A stretch of DNA of 64,000 nt from Bradyrhizobium sp. AZCC 1719 (GCF_036924525.1 NZ_JAZHRU010000001.1:7136330-7200329), one strand, 5' to 3'; counted from the stretch's first letter, positions 1 through 8,245 are shown. Made by a program: numbers and translations. Notes: a model not told the origin generated them from the letters alone.

Positions 1-143
1 TCGCCGGACTGGCCAGCGCTTTTCAGAATATTTGCGAAGATCGACGCCACGTCCTGCTGCTCGTTCTGCTGTACGCCCCCGCCCGCAAGTTGCCCGAGGC
101 GATCGGCATTGCCCGTCATACGCTGTGCGACATCTGAAATCAT
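1..143 (-). CDS. Small protein behind a tts box, C-terminus cut by the window edge
   Basis: The visible 47 residues start MISDVAQRMTGNADRLGQLA and run off the left edge. The ATG (complement of 141-143) has a good ribosome site, AAGGAG, about 8 nt upstream. The segment is polar, Gln/Gly/Ala-rich, and has no membrane helix or signal peptide, as is usual for substrates that use a T3SS. A well-conserved tts box lies about 170 nt upstream on the same strand (316-343), so it is probably co-regulated with the secretion system. I do not recognise a family. It could be a secreted Nop-type protein, a translocon or helper protein, or the first gene of a longer operon. The reading frame is well supported; the function is inferred only from the promoter and the neighbours. 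Confidence 0.6.
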   Translation of the reverse strand, partial: MISDVAQRMTGNADRLGQLAGGGVQQNEQQDVASIFANILKSAGQSG

Positions 144-507
144 GCTGCTTGCTCCTTCGCATCTCGTGATTGGTCAGTCGCAGAAACGACCGAACTTAGG
201 TTCCTGCCCGGCCTGCCACGGCGCTCGTTCCGGGCCGGCTTGGGGTCAATTGATGGATGAACCTTGAAAGCATGGGCACCGCTAGCGTACCGCACGCCGG
301 CTCATGGTCGCACCATAGGCATGCAAGCTTTCGAGAACCTGACGGGGATGCGGATTTTGCGGCGCGGCCAGCCGTCAAAAGAATCGTCGTGAAATCTCGC
401 GCCGACGAGACTTGCGTCACAACCGATGGATCACCTTGAAAGGATGATTGCGATCCGCGAACGCCAATGTCCTTCAGTGGCGCCGCCGCTGCAACGGACT
501 TATGCGA
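144..507. other. Gene-free stretch holding a leftward promoter
   Basis: The only open frames here (196-420 minus, 257-439 plus) have unnatural composition, no ribosome site and no recognisable family. The one clear signal is the tts box at 316-343, which points left. The rest probably carries the 5' leader of the gene at 1-143 and the 3' end region of the gene ending at 508. Confidence 0.5.
316..343 (-). promoter_or_regulatory. tts box (TtsI-type promoter element)
   Basis: Read on the minus strand from 343 it is GTCAGGTTCTCGAAAGCT, then six bases, then CCTA. This matches the rhizobial tts box pattern as I know it (GTCAGcTTnTCGaAAGCT-N6-CCTA) at nearly every conserved position, including the distal CCTA. 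It is the best match in the window. It faces the partial gene starting at 143. Confidence 0.8.
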
Positions 508-879
508 TCATTGCTGGCGTGCGCGTGTGGCCGCCGCGTCCAGGCGCGCCGACAGGTCGGCGTCGTAGACGAAGTTCGCGAAGAATTCACCGTCCGGCGT
601 CACCCGAAACGTCGCCTTGTTCCATGGCTCGTGCGCGCTCGAGGTCATGATCGTCTGCAGCTTCTTGATGGCTTTGGCGACCGCATAGTCGAGACGATCG
701 ACATCCAGATCGGCAACGCCTCGCTCCGCGGGGTCGCGCGTATAGTCTCCGGTAAATCCGGTCGACGTCTTCCAGATCTCGGTCTCAAGCCGGATTTCCT
801 GCCACGGTTCGTCGACCGCGGCCACGAGCGCGTTCGCCACAAAATCGTAGATTTCCTCGACGGTATTCAATTCAGCCAT
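508..879 (-). CDS. Probable immunity protein, YezG-like
   Basis: This acidic protein of 123 residues starts MAELNTVEEIYDFVANALVA and contains an EPWNKATF segment followed by G-E-F-F-x-N-F-V-Y-D. That is the layout I associate with the YezG/DUF600 family, the immunity proteins of LXG-type polymorphic toxins in Firmicutes. There is no signal peptide, so it should act in the cytoplasm. Its ATG overlaps the stop region of the upstream gene by 8 bp (872-879) and has GGGAG about 9 nt upstream, so the two are translationally coupled. Family assignment is from memory of the motif and is moderate; the role as antidote to the protein at 872-1561 is inference from overlap and order (toxin first, immunity second). 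Confidence 0.6.
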   Translation of the reverse strand: MAELNTVEEIYDFVANALVAAVDEPWQEIRLETEIWKTSTGFTGDYTRDPAERGVADLDVDRLDYAVAKAIKKLQTIMTSSAHEPWNKATFRVTPDGEFFANFVYDADLSARLDAAATRARQQ

Positions 880-1561
880 GGCATCTGCTCCCGTCGGCGT
901 CGTGCTCGAGCGCGACGGTTCCGTCAGGGCGAGCGATCAGATGTCCGCCGGATGGATAGGCCATCGATCCCGGCGGAAGCTGATTGTTTTCCCGCCAGTC
1001 ATCGAAGTTGTCGTACGCGCGCCCGATATTATCGACGAAGCGCTCGCGCCCATCGGCGCCGGTGACGCGAAAGAGCGGTAGCCGGACCGGGCCGGTGTCC
1101 GCGCTCGAATAGGTGACCGGCAGAACCGTCACCCGCGCGGCGTCGCCGCCCGCCACTGCGCGAATCTGGTCGGTGACGACGCGAACCGCCGCAGCGTGTT
1201 CGCCGCTGCCATAGAGCGAGAGTTCGCCGCGCGAGACGGCCGCCTGAACTTGCGCAAAGCTTGTGCCGGGCGGCAGCGCCGGCGGCATGCCCATCGCAAA
1301 GCCGACGGTATTGTCCAGATCGGTTCCGCGCAGATGCTGCGGCGTGTCGCCACGCGCGAAAAGAAAGCGTTGGGCGGGCGCCTGTGCCTGCGGCTCGACA
1401 ATCGCACGATTGGTCCAGGGATCGTCCGCTTGCCGTAGCGCATCGGCGGTGATCGCCGGATTCATGCGAATGGTCGCGAGCGCATCTATGCGCGCCGCAA
1501 GCGGCGCCTTGTCGGCGCCCTCGCGTCGCTCGGCTGCGACGGCGCTGGCTCGTGGCGACAT
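872..1561 (-). CDS. Candidate T3SS-delivered effector/toxin
   Basis: The frame stays open to 1597, but the internal ATG at 1561 has a strong GGAGG five bases upstream and is the better start, giving about 229 residues. The N-terminal third (Ala/Arg/Ser-rich, low complexity) is like a T3SS secretion region. The C-terminal part (about residues 85-220) is compact and looks like an enzyme or toxin domain, with PLFRVTGADGRERFVDN and YDNFDDWRENNQLPPGSM as its most distinctive stretches. I have a weak recollection of similar segments in the DUF4781 family but cannot confirm it. No catalytic motif is recognised. A tts box ends about 100 nt upstream, and an overlapping immunity-like gene follows. Effector status is inference from these three facts. 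Confidence 0.6.
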   Translation of the reverse strand: MSPRASAVAAERREGADKAPLAARIDALATIRMNPAITADALRQADDPWTNRAIVEPQAQAPAQRFLFARGDTPQHLRGTDLDNTVGFAMGMPPALPPGTSFAQVQAAVSRGELSLYGSGEHAAAVRVVTDQIRAVAGGDAARVTVLPVTYSSADTGPVRLPLFRVTGADGRERFVDNIGRAYDNFDDWRENNQLPPGSMAYPSGGHLIARPDGTVALEHDADGSRCHG

Positions 1562-1660
1562 ATTGCCTCCGTTGACATGCGGAGCGTCGATCAACATTCG
1601 CCACGGCCGGCGTCGACGGCATCATGCATGCACCGACGAGCGTGGCAGTCGCAGGCAAGC

Positions 1661-1688
1661 TAGCGTTCAAAGCTGATGCGAAGCTGAC
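1661..1688 (-). promoter_or_regulatory. tts box
   Basis: The minus strand from 1688 reads GTCAGCTTCGCATCAGCT, then N6, then GCTA. The outer GTCAGCTT and AGCT blocks and their spacing are exact, the centre deviates, and three of four distal CCTA bases match. It lies between the stop of the TPR lipoprotein gene and the effector candidate, pointing at the latter. Confidence 0.65.
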
Positions 1689-1706
1689 GCTACAGGGCCG
1701 GACGTG

Positions 1707-2354
1707 CTATCGAACGTTCGCGGTTCCCAGCGTCTTCGAGAGCGCGAGGTTGTTGCGCGCCGCGCGATCGTCAGGCGAAACTGCAAGAGCGCGGTCATAG
1801 TGTCGCTGCGCCTCCTGATGCCGACCGACCGCGTCCAACGCTATTCCGGCGCCATTGAGCGCTTTGACGTTTTGCGGATGCCGTTCGAGGATGGCGCCGA
1901 ACGCTGCGAGGGCTTCTGCATGCTGCTGTCGCCCGAGCATGATCTGCGCAAGACCGACCTCACCATCGACATTGCCGGGCGCTACCGCAAGCGCCTCGCG
2001 AAACGCGGCCTCTGCCCCGTCGAAGTCGCCATTGCGCATGAGCGCGCGGCCGAGATCGATCTTGGGCTGTGGTGTGGACGGCTGACGTTCCGCGATCCGC
2101 CGATAGATATTTGCTGCGTTTAGCGCGTTTCCGCTGCTCTCGGCGGCCTGGGCCAGCCGCGTCAGCGCCGCGGTGTCGAGATTGGCGCTGCTCGCGGGAG
2201 GCTCGGATGATCCCGCGACGGTGCCGAGTTGTGCTCCGGCTCCGGCGCAGGCGCTGAGGCCAAAGGCAAGCAACGGGAGCGCGAGCGAGCGCAACCACTT
2301 CGATCCCGCGCACGATCCCGACGGCTGCGCACCCTGACTCAACACGCACCTCAC
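1707..2354 (-). CDS. TPR lipoprotein of the T3SS cluster (y4yS/TadD-like)
   Basis: 215 residues from a GTG start. The N-terminus has a basic stretch, a hydrophobic core and a lipobox LSAC at about residue 36, so it should be exported and lipid-anchored. The rest is three to four TPR units (for example AAFREALAVAPGNVDGEVGL and HYDRALAVSPDDRAARNNLA). It sits 18 bp downstream of sctV, as y4yS does after rhcV in rhizobial clusters. TadD of Tad/Flp pilus systems has the same design, which fits the CpaC/CpaD-like secretin partners at 18725-20874; a pilotin-like role in secretin assembly is inferred. The start is uncertain because no strong ribosome site is visible. Confidence 0.75.
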   Translation of the reverse strand: MRCVLSQGAQPSGSCAGSKWLRSLALPLLAFGLSACAGAGAQLGTVAGSSEPPASSANLDTAALTRLAQAAESSGNALNAANIYRRIAERQPSTPQPKIDLGRALMRNGDFDGAEAAFREALAVAPGNVDGEVGLAQIMLGRQQHAEALAAFGAILERHPQNVKALNGAGIALDAVGRHQEAQRHYDRALAVSPDDRAARNNLALSKTLGTANVR

Positions 2355-2372
2355 GACTATCCAGCCATGCGG

Positions 2373-4535
2373 TCATCCGACGGCCGGTACGACACCCTGT
2401 GGAAACGATCCAGATCGCGGAGCCGTATCGGAGCCAAAGCTCCCGGCGAGTCCAATCGTACCGACCGGCTGAATGGTAAAGTCGCTCGCCAACTCTTGAT
2501 ATGAAAGCACAGGAATGTCCAGACCGTTGCGCACGAGGAAGCCGCGCACGAAGCGGCGGATATCCATTGACGTCAAAATCACCGGCCGATTGCGATCCGA
2601 ATGCGCATTTGCTCCGATGCGGCGAACCCTTTGCAAGAGCCCTTCCGAAACCTTGTCCTCCAGAACGAGATAGGGACCGACCGCGGTATCACGGACTGCG
2701 CTGCGGATCGTGTCTTCTGCAGCACGCTCGATCATGTAGGCAGGTACAATCCTGTGGGCGTTCGCATATTTATGACAGATTTGCCGCTTCAGTGCGGCGC
2801 GGACGTACTCGGTCAGAAGCACGACATTCGGCTCCTTTTCGCCCCATTCGGCGAGCGCTTCGAGGACCAGCCGCGGATTGCGGACCGAGACGCCTTCGTC
2901 GACCAAGCGCCGCAGCACATCGGCGATCCTCTGCACCGGGGTGGCACGCGTCACTTCCTTCACAAGTTCGCCATACCGGCCTTCCAGCCGCGTGAGCAGC
3001 GCCCTGGTTTCCTGAATGCCGATAAATCGTGCAGCATTGCGCGCGAGCACCTCTTGCGCACGGGCCGCGATGACATCCGTGCAGTCGCAGTAGCCGATGC
3101 CGGCCGCCGACAGCGAACTCTCGTGTGCTGCATCGATCCAGACCTGATCGGACGATCTGGCATCGCCATCGGTCTGCGCCGAGATGCCGGCGAGTTCCAA
3201 ATTCACGGGATCGTCACACAGCAGCAGCCGCTGCGGATCCACGTAACCCTCCTCAACCGGTACGCCTTCCACCTCGATCCGAAATCGTGACGTGCCAAGC
3301 GTCGAATCGAAAACGACGCCAACCTCCGGTATCAGAATGCCCAGCGTATCGGCCAAACTGGCACGCGAAGCATCAAGCTTCGATCGCAGATTCTGCATCT
3401 CTGCCGTGGAGCGCAGATCGTCCGCCAGCAGAACGATGACCGGCGGCGCTTCTGCAGGCGCCGCCTGGCGCATCTCTCGCGTGCGCGACGGGGCGTTCGC
3501 GCGCGCGTCGCCTGCTCTCGCCATGTCTTCTTTGGCGATCCCCGCATCCTCGTCGCCCGCATTCGATCTCGTTCCTGCGACCAGGCTTCCGGCGCCGAAC
3601 GCAAGCGCAAGCACCAGGAATACCGCCGTCGGAAAGCCGGGGATCAAGCCCATGGCAAGCAGGACGATGGCAGCCAGCCACAGCGCGCGCCGATCTGCGG
3701 ATAGCTGGCCGGCGATATCGCGTCCGAGGTCCAGCCGGCTGTCGCCCGTTACTCGCGTGACGACCGTCGCCGCGGTAATCGAAAGCATCAATGCGGGAAT
3801 TTGCGAAATCAGCGCATCGCCGATCGTCAGCAAGGTGTACTCGCGCACAGCTTGAACCAACGGCATGCCGCGGCTCAACGTGCCGACCGCGATGCCGCCG
3901 ATCAGGTTCACGACAATGACGACCAGCCCGGCGATGGCGTCGCCCTTGACGAACTTCATGGCGCCGTCCATCGCCCCGTAGAGCTGGCTTTCCTGCTCGA
4001 GGCGACCGCGCCGGCGCCTTGCCTCGACCTGATCGATGTCGCCATTTCGCACTTCGGCGTCGATCGCCATCTGCTTTCCCGGCAGCGCATCGAGAATGAA
4101 GCGCGCACCTACTTCGGCGACGCGCTCCGCGCCCTTCGCGATGACGATGAACTGCACCACCGTGATGATCAGGAAGACCACCAGGCCGACCAGAACGCTG
4201 CCGGCGATGACAAATTCGCCGAATGTCCGGACGATGTCGCCTGCATTGGCCTGGGTGAGAATGAGGCGGGTCGTGCTGATGGTGAGCGCCAACCGGAAGA
4301 CCGTCGACAGCAATATGATGCCCGGCAATGTAGAGAATTCGAGCGGGCTCAGCACATAGAGCGACACCATCAGCAACAGAACTGCAAATCCGAGATTGAA
4401 GCCGATCAGCAGGTCGACCAGCAGCAATGGCATGGGGAGGATCATCATCGCGACGGTGAGTATGAGCACCAGCGCGATCATCAAATCCGGACTGCCGGGC
4501 GCCCGGGCGACCAGCGTCTTCAGTCGTTCCATCAT
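2373..4535 (-). CDS. rhcV: SctV/RhcV, major export-gate protein
   Basis: 720 residues of the FHIPEP (FlhA/SctV) family. About eight membrane segments fill the first 320 residues (LMIALVLILTVAMMILPM and others), with the family loop around FILDALPGKQMAIDAEVRNG and RRRRGRLEQESQLYGAMDGA. A charged linker follows, then the cytoplasmic domain that forms the nonameric ring and docks chaperone-substrate pairs. The ATG is preceded by GGAGGG at 5 nt. Its first four bases overlap the stop of the upstream small gene (ATGA type), so it is coupled to the nopC-nopA-sctD transcript. Length is slightly above the family norm because of the linker and a short C-terminal tail. Confidence 0.97.
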   Translation of the reverse strand: MMERLKTLVARAPGSPDLMIALVLILTVAMMILPMPLLLVDLLIGFNLGFAVLLLMVSLYVLSPLEFSTLPGIILLSTVFRLALTISTTRLILTQANAGDIVRTFGEFVIAGSVLVGLVVFLIITVVQFIVIAKGAERVAEVGARFILDALPGKQMAIDAEVRNGDIDQVEARRRRGRLEQESQLYGAMDGAMKFVKGDAIAGLVVIVVNLIGGIAVGTLSRGMPLVQAVREYTLLTIGDALISQIPALMLSITAATVVTRVTGDSRLDLGRDIAGQLSADRRALWLAAIVLLAMGLIPGFPTAVFLVLALAFGAGSLVAGTRSNAGDEDAGIAKEDMARAGDARANAPSRTREMRQAAPAEAPPVIVLLADDLRSTAEMQNLRSKLDASRASLADTLGILIPEVGVVFDSTLGTSRFRIEVEGVPVEEGYVDPQRLLLCDDPVNLELAGISAQTDGDARSSDQVWIDAAHESSLSAAGIGYCDCTDVIAARAQEVLARNAARFIGIQETRALLTRLEGRYGELVKEVTRATPVQRIADVLRRLVDEGVSVRNPRLVLEALAEWGEKEPNVVLLTEYVRAALKRQICHKYANAHRIVPAYMIERAAEDTIRSAVRDTAVGPYLVLEDKVSEGLLQRVRRIGANAHSDRNRPVILTSMDIRRFVRGFLVRNGLDIPVLSYQELASDFTIQPVGTIGLAGSFGSDTAPRSGSFPQGVVPAVG

Positions 4536-4939
4536 TCGCGCCCTCCATGCGATCGGGCAACTACAAACTGATCAAATCGCCGGCGTGCGTCGGCCATCTG
4601 CCCCTCGAGACGCAGCGCATGGCTTCGCAGCAACAGAAGCGGCGCCTCCGATGCCGGATTGGTATCCAGATCGTCCAGGCGATCGATGGCGGCGAGCGCG
4701 GCCGCCCCGTCCTTGTTCGCGAGGTGCGCGTACGCCATTATCCTGATTGCTTCGACATCGTCCGGCCGCGCCCGCACGACGAGGCGTAGCAGTGCAAGCG
4801 CGCGGCGGCATTGTCCGCAGGCCACATAGACGTAGGCGAGCGCGGAGAGCAGATCGCGCTGGTCGGAGCCGACAATCGCGCCTGAACGATGCGGCGGCTG
4901 ATCGTCGGACGGGTCGGGCTTCCGCATCACGCCACGCAT
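4532..4939 (-). CDS. Small TPR protein, probable T3SS chaperone (SctY/SctG-like)
   Basis: 135 residues with helical TPR-like repeats (LLSALAYVYVACGQCRRALA, VEAIRIMAYAHLANKDGAAA, LLLLRSHALRLEGQMADARR). No signal peptide or membrane helix. It overlaps sctV by 4 bp and lies between sctD and sctV, where T3SS clusters often carry a small TPR co-chaperone for the needle or pilus subunit (YscG/PscG type). Binding of NopA or NopC is a guess from this position. The gene is well supported by coupling; the exact role is not. Confidence 0.7.
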   Translation of the reverse strand: MRGVMRKPDPSDDQPPHRSGAIVGSDQRDLLSALAYVYVACGQCRRALALLRLVVRARPDDVEAIRIMAYAHLANKDGAAALAAIDRLDDLDTNPASEAPLLLLRSHALRLEGQMADARRRFDQFVVARSHGGRE

Positions 4940-4945
4940 GGCGGG

Positions 4946-5332
4946 CTAACCTTCGACCAGGCTGTTGCTGTTCTGGCGCAATTGCGACAGCCGCTTGAGT
5001 TCGCGCCGGATGGTTAGCACCCCCTCGCGAACGAGTCGCTCGTCTGCGCTGCCTGCAAGGTCCGACTGCAGTTGCTCGAGCAACGCGCGATGGCGCTCGG
5101 CCTGCAGGACGTGCGGATTGCGCAGCCGCGGCATCACGAATGTCATCAGCGCGTCGACCAGATTTCGACCTGCAAAGCCCGAAGCGGCGTCGGGCCGATC
5201 GGCCCGCGAAATGATGGTTTGCGCCTCGTCCAGATGCCTGCGGGTGACGCTGTCAAGGCCCGGCGCGGCGAGCGTTCGTTCGATCGCGGCGTCGAGGCGC
5301 ACGGCGGGCGGCAGGCTGGTCAGCTTGGGCAT
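4946..5332 (-). CDS. Hypothetical cytoplasmic T3SS-cluster protein
   Basis: About 128 residues from the ATG at 5332 (GGGG 8 nt upstream); a GTG three codons earlier (5341) is the alternative. The sequence is helical and charged (RHRALLEQLQSDLAGSADER, LTIRRELKRLSQLRQNSNSL), without signal peptide or membrane segment. It sits between sctD and the small TPR gene in the same transcript with gaps of under 35 bp. I do not recognise a family. A role as chaperone, needle-length or sorting accessory is possible, but nothing in the sequence decides it. Confidence 0.6.
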   Translation of the reverse strand: MPKLTSLPPAVRLDAAIERTLAAPGLDSVTRRHLDEAQTIISRADRPDAASGFAGRNLVDALMTFVMPRLRNPHVLQAERHRALLEQLQSDLAGSADERLVREGVLTIRRELKRLSQLRQNSNSLVEG

Positions 5333-5365
5333 CGTCCGCACCCCGCTCCGGTCAAGGTGAACGCA

Positions 5366-6352
5366 TCAGTAACGAACTGCGACAAGCTTCCCCTCGCGCC
5401 GCAGCAGGACTTTCTCGGCCTCGATGCGCTCGATCGCCCATCCGCCATCGAGCATGGCGCCCTCGAGGTACTTCTGACCTCTGATGAGAAGGTGAGGATG
5501 GGCTCCGCGCCACACGCCTTCGATGGACAGCGACAGCGGGACCTTTTCTGCCCTGACGCTGACGCCGTTCACAAGCGTGATGTCGCCTTCAAAGCGTTCG
5601 TCGAACCATCTTTGAACGGTCTGCCATTGCGCCGCAGCCTTCGGATCGATGGTCCCGGTCGCGGCGACGATTCCGACCCCAGGCTCGACCAGAACATTCA
5701 GGATGCCCATGCGCTCGACTTCCGCCCGCATGGCATCGGCCGCAGCCTTGACCGCGTCGGATCCGGGATCGGGAATGCTAAGGCCACCTTCGCGCTCACG
5801 CTGCACCGCCTGTCTGACGATCCCAGTCACCGGGATATCGGTCGGGTTCGCGGCTGAAGCGAGCCAAGTCTGCCGCAGATCCGCGTGAATCGCACCGGCC
5901 GTTTGCGAAATCGGCGCGTCCGCCAGCGAGTGCATCATCAATGCGATCGAGAGGATGCTGACCAGTCCCACCCCCATCAGCAAACGCGACCGCGACATTG
6001 AAACGCCGAACAGGCCGCCGCGCGATTGCGGGGCCGGATCGTCGGCGCGGCTGAAATGCAACTGCGCGGCGCCAATGTTCATTCGCAAAGGCGTTGCAAC
6101 CGCCTGTCGTGCTCCGGCTGCAAGATACTTCTGCGGGCCGACCGAAATCCTGCCCGCCAACGCCTCGACCTGAAGCTCGGCTCCGGAGGTATCGATCAAG
6201 GCATGAAGGCGTTCGACGTCGGCTTCCATGAGCACGATGTCGGCATCCATCGAGCTGCCGATCGTGTAACGCCCGGGCGCGAAGGCATGCGACGAACCGG
6301 CATACAGCCCGGACTCAATTGACATTGTCAGACAATTGGGCGGTAACGACAT
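5366..6352 (-). CDS. sctD: SctD, outer ring of the inner-membrane platform (y4yQ-like)
   Basis: 328 residues. Residues about 10-105 form a small cytoplasmic FHA-like beta domain, a single membrane helix follows at about 125-147 (LLMGVGLVSILSIALMMHSL), and the remainder is periplasmic with BON-like ring-building modules. This is the SctD/YscD architecture, though shorter than many. The ATG has GGAG 6 nt upstream. It follows nopC and nopA and precedes two small genes and sctV, the same order as nopC-nopA-y4yQ-rhcV-y4yS in well-studied rhizobia, apart from the two inserted small genes. Confidence 0.85.
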   Translation of the reverse strand: MSLPPNCLTMSIESGLYAGSSHAFAPGRYTIGSSMDADIVLMEADVERLHALIDTSGAELQVEALAGRISVGPQKYLAAGARQAVATPLRMNIGAAQLHFSRADDPAPQSRGGLFGVSMSRSRLLMGVGLVSILSIALMMHSLADAPISQTAGAIHADLRQTWLASAANPTDIPVTGIVRQAVQREREGGLSIPDPGSDAVKAAADAMRAEVERMGILNVLVEPGVGIVAATGTIDPKAAAQWQTVQRWFDERFEGDITLVNGVSVRAEKVPLSLSIEGVWRGAHPHLLIRGQKYLEGAMLDGGWAIERIEAEKVLLRREGKLVAVRY

Positions 6353-6478
6353 GGCTCGCTCCGATTCTTCGTGGCTGGAAGCCCCGCGTTCTGCAAGGCG
6401 GTTCCGAGGCGGGCTCGGAATGAAGACGAGTGCGCGATGCGCGCCATGGAGCGCGCACCGCGATGTCTGAGCAGACGA

Positions 6479-6700
6479 TTACTGAACGCGCTCGTCGGCC
6501 ACTTTCTTCTGCGTGTTCTGGTCGACCTGCAGGCGACGCAGCTCCATGCTCTTCTGCATGGATTCCTGATACGTCTGCTTGAGCTGGTCCATCATGGCCT
6601 GGAAATCGCCGCCGGCCGCGCCGCCGCCGTTACCGCCGCCAGCGACGGCACCCGCCGCCGCGTTCACGACGTTGCCGACACCACCTAGTACTCCGCCCAT
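6479..6700 (-). CDS. nopA: NopA-like small T3SS pilus protein
   Basis: 73 residues, start preceded by AGGAG at 7 nt. The first half is a Gly/Ala-rich segment (GVLGGVGNVVNAAAGAVAGG); the second half is a charged amphipathic helix ending in KKVADERVQ. No signal peptide. Size, position directly before sctD and location in a tts-box transcript fit NopA, the proposed major subunit of rhizobial T3SS pili. Its N-terminus resembles that of the neighbouring small protein (6883-7113), suggesting a duplicated secreted-subunit pair. Identity as NopA rests on synteny and composition, because such subunits diverge strongly. Confidence 0.65.
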   Translation of the reverse strand: MGGVLGGVGNVVNAAAGAVAGGGNGGGAAGGDFQAMMDQLKQTYQESMQKSMELRRLQVDQNTQKKVADERVQ

Positions 6701-6882
6701 TGTTCATCTCCTGTCGTTGATGTCCTGGATGTCTTTGCCGTCTTCGTCACGCCTTGGCCTCCGACTGCTGTCGAGCCACGACGCGACGTCCATCAGGCTG
6801 CCGCGCAGAGGCGGCAACCTGAAGCCTTGTGTTCGAATCGCACCTCATCGAGCGCATGTTCTTCACGAACGACGCTCTAACC

Positions 6883-7113
6883 TTAAGAATCCTCTTCTTC
6901 CTCAAGCGCTTCCCGGCCCATATCCATGATGTCCATGAGCGGCTGCACCGACATCATGCCGATGGCCTTCTGCAGTTCCGCCTCGAAGGCTTGCGACTCT
7001 CCACCGCCGCCATTGCCTTCGATCGCGCCGCCAACGGCTCCGCCGACCATGCTGCCGACAGGACCGCCGAAAATGCCTCCCGCGATCTGTCCAATCGCTC
7101 CGAGTACACCCAT
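6883..7113 (-). CDS. nopC: NopC-like small secreted protein
   Basis: The frame opens at 7134, but the ATG at 7113 has AAGGAG 8 nt upstream and gives a 76-residue protein starting MGVLGAIGQIAGGIFGGPVG. A glycine-rich N-terminal half is followed by an acidic helical tail (MDMGREALEEEEDS). This resembles the neighbouring NopA-like protein in its opening. It is the first gene after the tts box at 7270-7297, as nopC is in rhizobia. Secreted pilus-associated protein or effector by analogy; the assignment depends on order and size. Confidence 0.6.
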   Translation of the reverse strand: MGVLGAIGQIAGGIFGGPVGSMVGGAVGGAIEGNGGGGESQAFEAELQKAIGMMSVQPLMDIMDMGREALEEEEDS

Positions 7114-7269
7114 GACGAATTCTCCTTCGTTCATCTCGTGGCGCGACGGACGATCTGGCCGGCGCGATACGCGGAGTTGAATGCGATCAGGCTATCGGTA
7201 GATCACCGCAGCCGACCGATGAGGCGTCTTGCGATTTTCTTTTCGCAACAGACCTCATGGCGCACACGC

Positions 7270-7297
7270 TATGAGCGTCAGCTTTCGGGAAGCTGAC
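7270..7297 (-). promoter_or_regulatory. tts box upstream of nopC-nopA-sctD-sctV
   Basis: The core is a perfect palindrome, GTCAGCTT-N6-AAGCTGAC (7277-7297). Read leftward it is GTCAGCTTCCCGAAAGCT with CATA at the distal CCTA position; read rightward the distal element is absent. Leftward use, 160-180 nt before the nopC start, is therefore favoured. Confidence 0.75.
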
Positions 7298-7358
7298 GAG
7301 AGGTCGGCTTTTTGAGGAAGGAGAAATAGAGGATGTGGACAACCGCTCAGCGCGGACT

Positions 7359-8198
7359 TTAGCGTCGGTTGGGGCTACCGGGATCGCCGTCACGTCCACC
7401 AGGCTGCTCGCGTCCGGCTGATGTGCCTGAGGATTCGTTCGGGCCGAAGGTCGCCTCCAATCGTCCGTTACGAAGGATAGTGGTCTGCGAACCGCGAAAA
7501 ACGGTCAAGAACGTATCCTGCGGAGGCGTCGATTCCACTCGCACGCCGGCGGGCTTTGGGCGCGCTTGCTCCTCGGCGATCAACCCATTGAGGGTCTGCT
7601 CGACCAACGCCACGAATCGCGGCGGTCCCGTCACCAGAACAAGCTGCGTATTAGGAGCCGGCCTCACCGCATATCGCTCGTCGGCGACGTCGAACGCCGC
7701 AAGCGTCGACGCAAGCTGTTCAAAGGATACCGGACCGGGAACAAGCAACCTGCTTTGCGATTCGCGGGCCGAGGTGACATGCAGCACCTGTCCGTCAAAG
7801 TACCACTCAAGATTAAAGAGTGAGGCCAGCCTGTTCAGGAAGGCCAGCGGCGCAAGGTCAGGGAGCCGGCCCTGAATGCGGCCGCGGATCTCCTGGCTCA
7901 CATTGACCTTGATACTGAGATTGCTGCCGAACTCCAGAAGCGCCGCCGACAGATCCTGGTTAATAACCGTGTAAGTGTAAGTGGTGTCGGGCAGTTTGAG
8001 GTGCGCGGCGAGCGCTCTCGAGGACAACAGCAGCGACGCCGAGACGCTCAAGCCCGCAACAACAAAGCTCGCTGCAACGAGGCGTGCAACAAAACCACGC
8101 CCCTTGTCGCGCGCGGCGCTGGAACTCTGCTCGGGCACCGTTCTTGGCGTCATACATCCGTCGTTCTGCAAGCCGTCTCCCCGATCGTTATCCGACAC
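7359..8198 (-). CDS. rhcC1: RhcC1/NolW, N-terminal half of a split T3SS secretin
   Basis: 279 residues from a GTG start; an ATG at 8153 (residue 16) is an alternative. A signal peptide or anchor lies at about residues 37-62 (LVAASFVVAGLSVSASLLLS). It is followed by an STN-like domain (YTYTVINQDLSAALLEFGSN) and one NolW-type ring domain (RFVALVEQTLNGLIAEE). The beta-barrel secretin domain is absent, as in rhizobia where rhcC1 and rhcC2 supply the two halves of the outer-membrane ring. The partner here is the CpaC-type secretin at 19426-20874. The gene is divergent from nopB. Confidence 0.85.
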   Translation of the reverse strand: MSDNDRGDGLQNDGCMTPRTVPEQSSSAARDKGRGFVARLVAASFVVAGLSVSASLLLSSRALAAHLKLPDTTYTYTVINQDLSAALLEFGSNLSIKVNVSQEIRGRIQGRLPDLAPLAFLNRLASLFNLEWYFDGQVLHVTSARESQSRLLVPGPVSFEQLASTLAAFDVADERYAVRPAPNTQLVLVTGPPRFVALVEQTLNGLIAEEQARPKPAGVRVESTPPQDTFLTVFRGSQTTILRNGRLEATFGPNESSGTSAGREQPGGRDGDPGSPNRR

Positions 8199-8245
8199 AC
8201 ATATCGAATCGATGACACCAGGTTCGGAACGGCGGCGATGATCTC

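Noticed and set aside
448..1065. 205-codon plus-strand frame opposite the immunity and effector genes
   Set aside because: Arg-rich composition, no family; minus-strand genes have ribosome sites, coupling and a tts box.
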